Source: Mycobacterium sp. Root135
Lineage (GTDB): Bacteria; Actinomycetota; Actinomycetes; Mycobacteriales; Mycobacteriaceae
Assembly: GCF_001426545.1 (NCBI RefSeq)
Contig: NZ_LMEZ01000005.1
Span: 63,137 to 127,136 of the forward strand
Length of the DNA stretch: 64,000 nucleotides
Direction: 5' to 3'
Shown here: piece after piece, positions 27,379-35,972 of the stretch
How the letters are laid out: each line of letters begins with the position of its first letter
Position numbering within the stretch: position 1 is the first letter of the stretch
Position numbers and translations under genes: made by a program
Notes under the pieces: generated by a model
What the model was told of the DNA's origin: nothing
Databases searched by the model: none
The model's input: the letters and a program-made list of their open reading frames with translations, nothing else

Positions 27379-28910
27379 CGCGAGCTGACGGTCCGGCTCT
27401 GCTCGCGCATGAAGCCCGGCAGGTACCACGGTCCGAGCCCGCCCTTGCCCGAGGACCCGCTGGCCTTCCAGCCGCAGAACGACTGCAGGCCGGGCCACGC
27501 CCCGGTGGTGGCGCCCTCGCGGCGGTTGACGTAGACCACGCCGGCCTGGATCTCGTCGAGGAAACGATCCGTCTCGTCCTCGACGGCGCTGAAAATGCCT
27601 GCGGACAGGCCGTATTCGACGGCGTTGGCCTCCACGAGGGCGTCGTCGATGCCGTCGACGGCGGTGACCGTGACGACGGGGGCGAACAGTTCCTCACGCG
27701 TGAGCCGGTGCCCGCGCGGCAGGCCAGTGATGATGGTCGGCGCGACGAAGTGGCCGGGCCCGTCCGGAGTCGCGGCGCTTGTGACGGTGGCCCCGTCGCC
27801 TCGGGCGTCGGCCACGGCCGCCCGGACCCGTGCGGTGATGGCGTCGTCGATCAGTGGTCCGACGAAGACGTCGGGCCGGGTGGGGTCTCCGACGACGACG
27901 TCCTTCACGCGTGCCGCCAGGCGCTCGACGAGGTCATCGTGGACTGCGCTTTCGACGATGACCCGCCTTGTGGCGCTGCACTTTTGACCCGAGAAGCCAA
28001 ATGCGGACCGCACGATTCCCTCGACGGCGTCGTCGAGGTCGGCACTGGCCATGACGATGGCCGGGTTGCTGCCGCCCATCTCGGCCAGCACGGGCTTGGC
28101 GTACGCACCGCTGGACAGCGACCGGATGATTCCCCAACCCACCTCGGCGGACCCGGTGAAGGCAATGCCGTCGACGTCGGCTCCGACGAGCAACTCACCC
28201 GTGCGCGCTCCGCCGTGGACGACGTTCAGCACCCCGGCGGGCAGCGACTCGGACAACAGACGGGCGGCCAGCGCCGTCGAGCGGGGCGTCTTGTCGGACG
28301 GTTTGAGAACCGCCGTGTTTCCGGTGACCAGCGCGCCGACGGTCATGTTGACCGCCAGGGCGACGGGGAAGTTGAACGGCGCGAGGATGCCGAATACGCC
28401 GTAGGGCCGCAGCACGTCGGTGGTCGTGTCGGTCGCCGTCGGCCGAAGTGGTGTCACGAACCCGTCGTTGAGTTCGATTTGCGCGCAATAGTGTTCGATC
28501 AGGTCGACCGATTCCTGCGCCTCGGCGAGCGCTTCGATGCGCGACTTCCCGGTTTCGGCCGAGATGGTCGCCGCGATCTCGACGACGTTCTCGGAGAATC
28601 CGTTCTTGGAGGCGCGCAACGCTGCCGCGCGCTCGACGAACGACAGGGACCGCCAGCCGCGGGCGGCCAGACGCGCCGCGGCCACCGCGTCGCCGACGAC
28701 CTGCTCGGTGGCGGCGTGGGCGCGGGCGACGACGCGACTGGGATCGCTGGGGTCGCGCCGGTCGAACACGTCGCCGTTCCGACGGACCTCACCGCCGACG
28801 ACGTGTGCCAGCGGCTCGGGAACGTCGGTGCGACACCCCTCGAGAGCGTGCTCGAAGTGGTCGTCGAGTTCGGGGTTCAGCGACGTGCTGCCGTAGTTGA
28901 GCGTGGTCAT
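27375..28910 (-). CDS. Aldehyde dehydrogenase, 1-pyrroline-5-carboxylate dehydrogenase-like
   Basis: The 511-aa NAD(P)-dependent enzyme has the Rossmann entry GILAPFNFPVALAVN, KPSDKTPRS, FTGSAEVGW, the glutamate region VLAEMGGSNPAIV and the catalytic Cys in SGQKCSATRR near residue 298. The C-terminal EGATTGAWPGLQSFCGWKAS and FMREQSRTV are characteristic of group-2 P5C dehydrogenases, so the substrate may be a semialdehyde such as glutamate semialdehyde. The start MTTLNYGSTSLN (ATG 28910) has an AAGGA site. It lies 10 bp after the FAD oxidoreductase and overlaps the aminotransferase. Confidence 0.9.
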   Translation of the reverse strand: MTTLNYGSTSLNPELDDHFEHALEGCRTDVPEPLAHVVGGEVRRNGDVFDRRDPSDPSRVVARAHAATEQVVGDAVAAARLAARGWRSLSFVERAAALRASKNGFSENVVEIAATISAETGKSRIEALAEAQESVDLIEHYCAQIELNDGFVTPLRPTATDTTTDVLRPYGVFGILAPFNFPVALAVNMTVGALVTGNTAVLKPSDKTPRSTALAARLLSESLPAGVLNVVHGGARTGELLVGADVDGIAFTGSAEVGWGIIRSLSSGAYAKPVLAEMGGSNPAIVMASADLDDAVEGIVRSAFGFSGQKCSATRRVIVESAVHDDLVERLAARVKDVVVGDPTRPDVFVGPLIDDAITARVRAAVADARGDGATVTSAATPDGPGHFVAPTIITGLPRGHRLTREELFAPVVTVTAVDGIDDALVEANAVEYGLSAGIFSAVEDETDRFLDEIQAGVVYVNRREGATTGAWPGLQSFCGWKASGSSGKGGLGPWYLPGFMREQSRTVSSR

Positions 28911-28920
28911 GGGAGTCCTT

Positions 28921-30096
28921 TCAGACAATGGGCCGAGACGGGATGCCTGCGGTGACGCGGTCCGGCGCCCAGGCCGACGACCAGGAGAAGGTGGGGACGC
29001 TGTCGAGGACCGCCTCGGCCGCGACGAGGCCGATGGCCGGAGCGAGCTGGATGCCCGAGCCACCCGCGCCAAGCGCGCAGATCACCGTCGGCTGCTCGGG
29101 GTGGCGACCGACGATTGGCCGGTGGTCGGGGCTCATCGGGTAGATCCCCTGCCAACTTCCGCTGACGGCGAGGTCGTCGGCGACGTTGAGCCGCTCGGCC
29201 ATCAAGGTGAGCACTCGTTCGACGTCGTCCTCACTGACACGCCGGAGCCGGACGTCCGGCGAGACCGCTTCGTGCACGCCCTCGTCGGTGTGGAGGCCCG
29301 CGATCAGCTGGTTGGCGCGCTCAGCCCGGAAGTACACGCCGTCGGTACCCGAGTCGGGCACGTAGTCCATGACGAACGGCAGCAGCGGTTCCATCGGCGT
29401 GCGCAAGTCCACGGTGACCGCGCCGTGCAGCTGTGGGTGAAGTGCGACCGGCGCACCGAGACGTTCGCCGACGATCGCACCCCATGCGCCCGCGGCGTTT
29501 ACCACGACGTCTGCGGTGAAGGTCTCCGTGGACGTGACCACCTTCCACGTCCCGTCGGCGCCAGGGACGGCACCGAGCAGATCGCAGGTGGTGGAAATCC
29601 GCGCACCCGCCGCCTTGATCATCCGTGCCGCCAAGGTGCAGTACTCGTACCCGTCGATGTAGCCGTCGGACTCGCCGTAGAGACCACCGATGCGGTCGGC
29701 CGTCACGAGCTGTGGCCACCTGCTCGAGATCTCCTCGACGGTAAGGACTTTGGAGTCGCCGACTCCAAATTGCCGTTGGGTCGCCACGCTGCCTTCGAAG
29801 GAGGCGATGTCGTCTGTCGTCGACCCCAGCCGCAGGTAGCCACAGGCGACGAAGCCGAGGCCGTGGTCGGCGGCCATTCGGTCGTAGAACCGTCGGCCGT
29901 ACACGCGGGCTTCGACGTCGTCGGCCCGGAAGTACTGCGTCTCGACCATTCCGACCGAGCGGCCCGACGAGCCTTCGCCCGGGTGGCTTCGTTCGATCAC
30001 GTGGACGTCGGTGACGCCGCGATTGACGAGTTCGAGAGCCGTGGACAATCCGAGGACGCCGGCTCCGATCACGACCACCTTTGGGGCCGTTGTCAT
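28921..30096 (-). CDS. FAD-dependent amine oxidoreductase (DAO/SoxB family)
   Basis: The 391-aa flavoprotein has the FAD motif VVVIGAGVLGLSTALEL at residues 6-22, the SSGRSVGMVETQ loop, and the C-terminal GIYPMSPDHRPIVGRHP and ALGAGGSGIQLAPAIG that close the FAD site. It belongs with sarcosine oxidase beta-like and proline/hydroxyproline dehydrogenase-like enzymes that oxidise a secondary or N-methyl amine. As first gene of a three-gene operon ending in an aldehyde dehydrogenase and aminotransferase, it probably starts degradation of an amino acid derivative. Confidence 0.88.
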   Translation of the reverse strand: MTTAPKVVVIGAGVLGLSTALELVNRGVTDVHVIERSHPGEGSSGRSVGMVETQYFRADDVEARVYGRRFYDRMAADHGLGFVACGYLRLGSTTDDIASFEGSVATQRQFGVGDSKVLTVEEISSRWPQLVTADRIGGLYGESDGYIDGYEYCTLAARMIKAAGARISTTCDLLGAVPGADGTWKVVTSTETFTADVVVNAAGAWGAIVGERLGAPVALHPQLHGAVTVDLRTPMEPLLPFVMDYVPDSGTDGVYFRAERANQLIAGLHTDEGVHEAVSPDVRLRRVSEDDVERVLTLMAERLNVADDLAVSGSWQGIYPMSPDHRPIVGRHPEQPTVICALGAGGSGIQLAPAIGLVAAEAVLDSVPTFSWSSAWAPDRVTAGIPSRPIV

Positions 30097-30424
30097 TACG
30101 CCTCCAAGCTGAGAAAGTTCGCCGAGCCGGCCTGCACGACCGGCCCGCGAGCGCTGCCGACAGCCGGCAACAATCAAATCCTATAGTTGAGTTCTTTTAA
30201 GTACAAGCGGCATCTTGGCGCCCGATCACCCGGCGCTCCGACGGATCGGTCATGGGCTGAGGCCGGAAAGCGCTGCGAGACCTGCGATTCAGCGGCGTCC
30301 CGCACCGAGCGCGGCCAGACCCGTCGCAGGTGGCACTCCCGGACCCCGGTTCCCAAATGACGTCCGCACCACCGTATTGGTACGTATAGTCAGGCCTGAT
30401 CTATACGAATCGATACGGAGAGCT
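30097..30424. promoter_or_regulatory. 328-bp divergent intergenic region
   Basis: It separates the leftward oxidoreductase operon from the rightward ATPase. An AT-rich patch at 30175-30207 contains minus-strand TTGTAC (30206-30201) and TATAGG (30185-30180) at 15-bp spacing, a plausible but short-spaced promoter. Near the right end is the nested palindrome at 30383-30407. The middle, about 30210-30360, shows no gene I can support. Confidence 0.5.
30383..30407. promoter_or_regulatory. Nested palindrome (operator-like) ahead of the AAA ATPase
   Basis: CGTATAG at 30383-30389 and its complement CTATACG at 30401-30407 enclose an inner perfect palindrome TCAGGCCTGA (30390-30399). It ends 17 bp before the GTG start, covering the likely promoter or leader, so a bound dimer would block expression. 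Confidence 0.55.
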
Positions 30425-31570
30425 GTGCTGCCAAGTCCATACTCCCCCGGCGCCGTGCCCGTCTATCTCGCGGGCCGCGGTGCCGAATTGGAGACCATCC
30501 GCACCCGCCTGGCGCGTACCAGAATGCTAGGTCGCTCCGGCGGGCCGTTGCTGGCGTTCTACGGATCCCGCGGCCTCGGCAAGACCTCGTTGCTTCGAGC
30601 GGCCCAACGGGAAGCCGCCGCGGCCGGTTACCTAACCGTGTGGGTGACGGGCCGGGACGACGTCGCGCTTGCTCCGGACCTCGCGGCGTCGTTGACCGAG
30701 GAGATCGGCCGCCGGTCGACGAGCCAGAAGGCCAAGGGAATTCTGCAGAGCCTCAGCAAGGTCCAGGTCGAGGTGGGAGTTCCCGGCGCCAAGGTGGGGG
30801 TCGAGGCCGACCGGACCCGCGCGTCCGCCGCCGTCGAACGCAGCCTCGCCGACGCCGGTCGCTTCGCGCGCCAGCACGATCACCATGGCCTCGCGGTGTT
30901 CGTCGACGAGTTCCAGGAGGCCCAACTGGCCGACCGGCGGTCTCTGCTGATTGCGCTTCAGCACTTCGACGGCGCACCGGAGGGCTACCCCGTCGCCATC
31001 ATCGCCGCGGGCCTGCCGTCGCTCCTGGGAGCGGTACCGGAGGCCGCCACCTTCGGGGAACGCACCGACTTCGTCGAGATCGGCCTGCTCGGCGAGGTCG
31101 CGGTCGCGGAGGCGTTGCGGCTGCCTGCCCAGGAACTCGGGGTGACGTGGTCGGACGACGCGATCCTCGCGGCCATCGACGCCGCCGCGGGCTATCCCCA
31201 CCGAGTGCAGTTGATCGGCGATGCCGCATGGGAGGCGGGCCGTCCGCAACGCGGCGACGTCATCGAGCAGGCTCAGGTCCGGCTGGGCGCCGAGCGCGCC
31301 GAACAACGGATGGCGGCGGTGTTCCGTAGCCGAATGGCGAAGATCAACCCCCAGCAGCGGCGGGTCGTCACGGCCATGGCCGAGCTTGGCGACCACCCGG
31401 TGTCGCGCGCGGCCCTCGCCGGGCGTCTTGGCATCACGTCCGAAGCGCTGAGCCGACCGCGCCAAGAACTCATCGACCGCGGCCTGATCGAGTCGGCGGG
31501 GCGCGGCCTCCTCCGTTTCACCATTCCCGGCTTCGCGGGCTTCCTGCGCGCCAATCCCGACCTGGAGTGA
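30425..31570 (+). CDS. AAA/STAND-type ATPase with C-terminal winged helix
   Basis: The 381-aa protein has a Walker A, AFYGSRGLGKTSLLRAA, near residue 48, a Walker B GLAVFVDEFQEAQ near residue 158, an AAA-like sensor segment IIAAGLPSLLGA, and a C-terminal winged helix (VVTAMAELGDHPVSRAALAGRLGITSEALSRPRQELIDRGLIE). This domain order is that of archaeal-type P-loop ATPases and STAND regulators, which act in DNA binding or stress sensing. The GTG at 30425 has GGAGA just upstream; the open frame before it is arginine/proline-rich non-coding sequence. Confidence 0.85.
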   Translation: MLPSPYSPGAVPVYLAGRGAELETIRTRLARTRMLGRSGGPLLAFYGSRGLGKTSLLRAAQREAAAAGYLTVWVTGRDDVALAPDLAASLTEEIGRRSTSQKAKGILQSLSKVQVEVGVPGAKVGVEADRTRASAAVERSLADAGRFARQHDHHGLAVFVDEFQEAQLADRRSLLIALQHFDGAPEGYPVAIIAAGLPSLLGAVPEAATFGERTDFVEIGLLGEVAVAEALRLPAQELGVTWSDDAILAAIDAAAGYPHRVQLIGDAAWEAGRPQRGDVIEQAQVRLGAERAEQRMAAVFRSRMAKINPQQRRVVTAMAELGDHPVSRAALAGRLGITSEALSRPRQELIDRGLIESAGRGLLRFTIPGFAGFLRANPDLE

Positions 31571-31577
31571 TCCCGGC

Positions 31578-31742
31578 TCAGAACGGGCCTGCGCCGGCGT
31601 GACCCTCGTAGTCGACGTCGCCGACTTCGGACACCTTCTCAGGTTCCGGGGCGGGGGGATGCTCGTCAGCCTTGTCCGTGGGCCAGTCGGTGGTCGTCAC
31701 GGGCGGCGGCGGATCGGGGAGTGGGGCGTCGGCGGTCGTCAT
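31578..31742 (-). CDS. Small Pro/Asp-rich hypothetical protein (54 aa)
   Basis: ATG at 31742 to TGA at 31578 encodes an acidic, proline-rich peptide beginning [20 protein letters not shown] and ending [13 protein letters not shown]. The composition is low-complexity but ordered, and the C-terminal half ([17 protein letters not shown]) is not what random GC-rich sequence gives. It is convergent with the ATPase, the stops being 7 bp apart. No ribosome site is obvious. The function is unknown. Confidence 0.5.
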   Translation of the reverse strand: MTTADAPLPDPPPPVTTTDWPTDKADEHPPAPEPEKVSEVGDVDYEGHAGAGPF

Positions 31743-31836
31743 TGGCGAGTACTACCCCGGCAGGCGGGAAGCCATGCCTGGAAACCCCGCACGAGGTTGC
31801 CGCGCCAACCACCCCCCAGCGGGCCGCTCGGCACTG

Positions 31837-31849
31837 TAATATATCAACT
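31837..31849 (+). promoter_or_regulatory. TRRTATATCA site 1 (sdaA)
   Basis: TAATATATCAACT lies about 80 bp before the serine dehydratase ATG in an otherwise GC-rich gap. It matches the core shared by five other sites at 38399, 39431, 45961, 46751 and 54977. Confidence 0.55.
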
Positions 31850-31927
31850 GGCGATCACCCGGTCCTCGCCTTCGGCAGAGTGGGACGATCGCAGGCTGCA
31901 CTACCGGCAACTCAGAAGGGCCGTCTC

Positions 31928-33316
31928 ATGACGATCAGCGTGTTCGAATTGTTCTCGATCGGCATCGGACCGTCGAGTTCGCACACGGTGGGTCCGATGC
32001 GAGCCGCCGCGAGATTCGTCGCCGACCTGGAGACGCTCGGCGCACTCGACGACACGGTCGACGTCCGAGTGGACCTCTTCGGCTCCTTGGCTGCCACCGG
32101 GGCCGGACACGGCACGATGACCGCCATTCTGCTTGGCCTGCAGGGCCTCGTTCCCGAATCGCTCGAGACCGAGGAGATGGAGCGACGCATCGACGCGATG
32201 CGCGCGACCGGTCGCATCACCCTCGGCGGTGCGCACGAGATAGCCCTCACCGAGGGCGACTTCATCCTGCGACCGTTGACGATGCTGCCCTTCCATCCGA
32301 ACGCCCTGACGATCACCGCGCGCGACGACTCCGACGCCGAACTGCATCGCGAGACCTACTTCTCCGTCGGCGGCGGCTTCGTCGTCACCGAGGCCGAGAG
32401 CCGCGAGACCACCTCGGGCCAGGTCGACCGGCACCCGTCGAGCTTCGGATCGGCCAAACAACTTCTCGAGCTGTGCCATGAGAAGGACTGCAAGATAAGC
32501 GATCTCATGCTCGAGCTCGAGACCGCCACCCGGGAGGCCTCCGAGGTCCGGGCCCGCCTTCTGCACATTCGCGACGTCATGGTGGAGTGCGAGCTTCGCG
32601 GTGTCGGCCGTGGCGGCAACCTGCCGGGCGCATTGCAGGTGCGCCGCCGCGCCAAGGACTGGTTCGAACGGCTCAAGGACGAAGATCCCGACCGCAGTGC
32701 CGAATTCGCCGAGGACTGGGTGAACCTGGTGGCGCTCGCCGTGAACGAGGAGAACGCCTCGGGCGGACGCATCGTCACCGCACCCACCAACGGTGCCGCC
32801 GGCATCGTGCCCGCGGTGCTGCACTACGCCATGCACTACACCCCGGCGGGCAAGCGGGACCGCGACGAAACCACGGTTCGCTTCCTGCTCGCCGCCGGTG
32901 CGATCGGTTCGCTGTACAAGGAACGGGCCTCGATCTCGGGTGCCGAGGTCGGATGTCAGGGCGAAGTGGGTTCGGCGGCGTCCATGGCTGCGGCCGGGCT
33001 TGCCGAAATCCTCGGCGGCACAACGGAACAGGTCGAGAACGCCGCCGAGATCGCGATGGAGCACAGCCTCGGGCTCACGTGTGATCCGATCGAGGGGCTC
33101 GTCCAGATTCCGTGCATCGAGCGCAACGCCATCTCTGCGGGCAAGGCGATCAACGCCGCCAGGATGGCGCTTCGCGGCGACGGAACCCACCGCGTCAGCC
33201 TCGATCAGGTCATCGAGACGATGCGCACCACGGGCGCGGACATGCATTCGAAGTACAAGGAGACCTCCACCGGCGGCCTCGCAGTCAACGTTCCGGTCAA
33301 CTACGTCGAGTGCTGA
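31928..33316 (+). CDS. sdaA: L-serine ammonia-lyase, iron-sulphur type
   Basis: The 462-aa single-chain enzyme carries the beta domain first ([18 protein letters not shown]) and the alpha domain after about residue 190 ([29 protein letters not shown]). The [4Fe-4S] cysteines are in [23 protein letters not shown] and QIPCIERNA. It deaminates L-serine to pyruvate and ammonia, which is the last step of the betaine-glycine-serine route encoded downstream. Its own TATATCA-type site precedes it. The start is the ATG at 31928 in the context CTCATG. Confidence 0.96.
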   Translation: MTISVFELFSIGIGPSSSHTVGPMRAAARFVADLETLGALDDTVDVRVDLFGSLAATGAGHGTMTAILLGLQGLVPESLETEEMERRIDAMRATGRITLGGAHEIALTEGDFILRPLTMLPFHPNALTITARDDSDAELHRETYFSVGGGFVVTEAESRETTSGQVDRHPSSFGSAKQLLELCHEKDCKISDLMLELETATREASEVRARLLHIRDVMVECELRGVGRGGNLPGALQVRRRAKDWFERLKDEDPDRSAEFAEDWVNLVALAVNEENASGGRIVTAPTNGAAGIVPAVLHYAMHYTPAGKRDRDETTVRFLLAAGAIGSLYKERASISGAEVGCQGEVGSAASMAAAGLAEILGGTTEQVENAAEIAMEHSLGLTCDPIEGLVQIPCIERNAISAGKAINAARMALRGDGTHRVSLDQVIETMRTTGADMHSKYKETSTGGLAVNVPVNYVEC

Positions 33317-33332
33317 GACCGCCGGTTACGGC

Positions 33333-33554
33333 CTAAACGCGTAGTGCGCGAGCGCGTTTCAAAAGACCCCGGTCCAGCTCCCCGAGCGGGAGACCGGGGG
33401 TGTCGTCGAGGTCGATGACGGCGTCGAGCCGGCGCATCACGCGTTGCGCGCTGATGCCGAAGCAGGCGAAGGTCTGTTCGTCGGTCGGCTGTGAGCAGGG
33501 CCCACACGCGACCACGAATTCGAGAATCCTACGGTCATACCAATCGAGACGCAT
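33333..33554 (-). CDS. Small DUF3263-like protein
   Basis: The 73-aa protein reads YDRRILEFVVACGPCSQPTDEQTFACFGISAQRVMRRLDAVIDL, a helix-turn-helix-like core resembling mycobacterial DUF3263, and ends in a basic RGLLKRARALRV helix. It starts 9 bp after the Rieske oxygenase stop, so it is probably the last gene of that operon. It might be a small regulator; there is no direct evidence. Confidence 0.65.
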   Translation of the reverse strand: MRLDWYDRRILEFVVACGPCSQPTDEQTFACFGISAQRVMRRLDAVIDLDDTPGLPLGELDRGLLKRARALRV

Positions 33555-33563
33555 CGTCGCTCC

Positions 33564-34691
33564 TCACGCGCCGAGCTTGGCGCGCAGCCAGTCGTGGAAC
33601 TCGCCGAGGTGATGCTCACTGGGCACCAGGACCCCACCGTCGCGGTAGGTCCGTGAGCTCATCGCGGGCTGGCAGCGCTCGCAGGCGTCGAAGTCCTGCT
33701 GGTTGACGCGGTGGAACAGTTCGACCGAGTGCCCGACGTCGCGCCCCGACTCGACGACGTGCGGCATGTACAGCCAGTCGCATTCGACGATGGTGCGGTC
33801 GGCTGCCATCGGGAACATCCGGTGCACGATGACGTGGTCGGGTACCAGGTTGACGAACACCTGGGGCCGAACGGTGATGGCGTAGTAGCGGCGGTCCTGG
33901 CCCTCGGTGACACCGGGGATGTGGTCGAGGCCCTCGGAGCCGTCGATCGTGAAACCCTTGACGTCGTCCCCGAATTCAGCGCCGTGGCCGACGTAGTACT
34001 GCGCGGCGTACCCGTCGGCGAACTCGGGCAGCACCTCCGTCAGCTCCGGGTGAATCGTGGCGCAGTGGTAGCACTCCATGAAGTTCTCGATGATGAGCTT
34101 CCAGTTGGCCTTGACGTCGTAGGTGATCCGACGGCCCAGGCTCAAGTCGGCGACGCCGTAGTGGTCGATCGACTCGACGTCACCGAGCCGGTCGACGATC
34201 TCCTGCATCACGGTGGCTTCGAACGACGGCGGCTCGTCGTCGAGGCAGACCCAGACGTAGCCCAGCCATTCACGCACCGCGATCTTGCGCAGGCCGTACT
34301 CGTTGCGGTCGACGTCCGGCATCTTGGTCAGGTTCGGGGCCGCGATCAGCTTGCCTTCGAGGTCGTAAGTCCAAGCATGGTAGGGACATTGGAACGCCCG
34401 CTTGACCTCGCCACTGTCCTCGGTGCACAGCTGCGCGCCACGGTGCCTGCAGACGTTGAAGAAGGCGCGGACCTCGCCCTTGCGCGACCGCGTGATCAGC
34501 ACGCTCTCACGCCCAACCTGCACGGTCCGGAACGCGCCTGGCTTGTCCAGGTCGGCGGCGCGGACGGCGCAGAACCACATGGTCTCGAAGACCTTCTCCT
34601 GCTCGAGGGCGAACACACCGTCGTCGGTGTAGTAGTGCCCAGGCAGGGTGGCGATGAGGCTCTCGGGCAGGGTGGGGGTAGCGATGGTCAC
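33564..34691 (-). CDS. Rieske non-haem iron oxygenase, probable glycine betaine monooxygenase
   Basis: The 375-aa oxygenase has the Rieske centre CRHRGAQLC with CPYHAWTYDLEGKL (residues about 80-115) and the mononuclear iron site ENFMECYHCATIHPEL near residue 205. It belongs with GbcA, YeaW and stachydrine demethylases, which oxidatively demethylate quaternary amines using NADH through partner proteins. Its ferredoxin and reductase are encoded just upstream in the same operon, with a BCCT transporter, dimethylglycine oxidase and sarcosine oxidase nearby, so glycine betaine to dimethylglycine plus formaldehyde is the best guess. Carnitine or proline betaine are alternatives. Confidence 0.88.
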   Translation of the reverse strand: MTIATPTLPESLIATLPGHYYTDDGVFALEQEKVFETMWFCAVRAADLDKPGAFRTVQVGRESVLITRSRKGEVRAFFNVCRHRGAQLCTEDSGEVKRAFQCPYHAWTYDLEGKLIAAPNLTKMPDVDRNEYGLRKIAVREWLGYVWVCLDDEPPSFEATVMQEIVDRLGDVESIDHYGVADLSLGRRITYDVKANWKLIIENFMECYHCATIHPELTEVLPEFADGYAAQYYVGHGAEFGDDVKGFTIDGSEGLDHIPGVTEGQDRRYYAITVRPQVFVNLVPDHVIVHRMFPMAADRTIVECDWLYMPHVVESGRDVGHSVELFHRVNQQDFDACERCQPAMSSRTYRDGGVLVPSEHHLGEFHDWLRAKLGA

Positions 34692-34714
34692 TACGGAAAC
34701 TCCTGGTCGGTCGT

Positions 34715-34759
34715 GGTCTGAAAAGTCTGGGTCTGAAAAGTCGAGGTCTGGGAAGCTGA
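34715..34759. repeat. Three tandem 15-bp repeats
   Basis: Units GGTCTGAAAAGTCTG, GGTCTGAAAAGTCGA and the diverged GGTCTGGGAAGCTGA lie head to tail in the 81-bp gap between reductase and oxygenase genes, just ahead of the oxygenase start. The first two units differ only in their last two bases. Confidence 0.75.
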
Positions 34760-34772
34760 TTGAAGACTGGGG

Positions 34773-35972
34773 TCAGACGCTTGCGGGCGCGGCGGCCAAT
34801 TGGCGGCGCCAACGGCCGAACAACCGGGGCTGGTCGACGGCGAGAACCGCGACCAGTCGACCGTCACGTCGGTAGGTGGCGAGAAAGCAGCGGTCGTCGC
34901 AGCTGCCTTCTTCGATGGTGATCTCGTCACCACTGCGAGTGGCTCCCGCGAATTGAATGCGAGCGCCGTACTGGTCCGACCAGAAGTACGGCGCCTTGGC
35001 CGGGGTGCCCTGGTGCAGTCCGCCTGCGAGCAGCGTCGACACGGCGATGGCGGGCCGTTCGAGCGCGCCGGTCCAGTGCTCCACCCGATGTGGCGCGCCG
35101 TGAAGGTCGTCGTGCCATGCCGCGCAGTCACCGACGGCGACGACGTTGGGAATGGTCGTCTCACCGCCGGCGCCGCAGAGCACGCCGTTGCCGAGTTGGA
35201 GACCGCTGTCCCGAAGCCAATCGATGTTGGGGATGCCGCCGATTCCCACGACGACCACGTCGGCCGGGAGGTGCCGACCGTCGGCGAGGTTGACGCCGGT
35301 GACCCGGTCCGGGCCGGACGACCCGCGCAGCGGCCGGTTCTCACCGGTGAGGCCCGCGACGACGGTGCCGCAGATCAGCGTCGTCCCGTTGGCCATGTGT
35401 GCCGAGGACACCACGTTGCCGAGCCGCTCGCCCAGCTGTACCGCCAGCGGCGTCGGCGCGGCCTCGACGACGGTGACGTCGAGCCCGAGTTTGCGGGCAG
35501 TCGACGCGACCTCGGCGCCGATGAAGCCGGCCCCGATGACGACCATCCGGGCACCGGTCCGCAGATCCTCGCGCAGCGCCAATGCGTCGTCGATGGTCCT
35601 GATCACGTGGACGCCGGCCAGTTCGTCACTGCCCGGCCACCGCCGCGCCCGCGAGCCGGTCGCGAGGACGACGCCGTCGGCGTCGATCCGCGTCCCGTCG
35701 GCGAGTTCGATTGCGCCGCAAGCGGCGTCGAGTCGAGAGGCGGGTGCGCCGAGCAGCCAGGTGGCGTCGAGGTCGTCGTCGTCGCACTCAAGCGCGAGGT
35801 CAGCTTCGGTCACGTCGCCGACGAGGAACCCCTTCGACAGAGGCGGGCGGTCATACGGCCGCCGTGACTCGTCTCCGACGATCGTGAGCCGTCCGTCGAA
35901 ACCCTGGGCGCGCAGCGCCCGTGCGGCCGAGAGCCCGGCCAAGGACGCTCCGACGATTGCGACGTGCTTCAC
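34773..35972 (-). CDS. FAD-dependent ferredoxin reductase of the Rieske system
   Basis: The 399-aa protein has two Rossmann motifs: FAD (VAIVGASLAGLSAARAL, N-terminus) and NAD (MVVIGAGFIGAEVASTARKLG, about residue 145), plus the FAD-closing VVAVGDCAAWHD and DRPPLSKGFL. It is a BphA4/RhlB-type reductase that passes electrons from NADH to the Rieske ferredoxin. The GTG at 35972 overlaps the ferredoxin stop in GTGA. A separate ferredoxin and FAD reductase make this a three-component oxygenase, unlike the two-component GbcAB of Pseudomonas. Confidence 0.92.
   Translation of the reverse strand: MKHVAIVGASLAGLSAARALRAQGFDGRLTIVGDESRRPYDRPPLSKGFLVGDVTEADLALECDDDDLDATWLLGAPASRLDAACGAIELADGTRIDADGVVLATGSRARRWPGSDELAGVHVIRTIDDALALREDLRTGARMVVIGAGFIGAEVASTARKLGLDVTVVEAAPTPLAVQLGERLGNVVSSAHMANGTTLICGTVVAGLTGENRPLRGSSGPDRVTGVNLADGRHLPADVVVVGIGGIPNIDWLRDSGLQLGNGVLCGAGGETTIPNVVAVGDCAAWHDDLHGAPHRVEHWTGALERPAIAVSTLLAGGLHQGTPAKAPYFWSDQYGARIQFAGATRSGDEITIEEGSCDDRCFLATYRRDGRLVAVLAVDQPRLFGRWRRQLAAAPASV

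Noticed and set aside
30180..30206. Possible seventh TATATCA-type site near CCTATAGTTGAG
   Set aside because: It shares only a few bases with the core and lacks TATATCA.
33361..33400. Hairpin-like GACCCCGG/CCGGGGGT sequence
   Set aside because: It lies inside the small DUF3263-like coding region and shows no terminator context.
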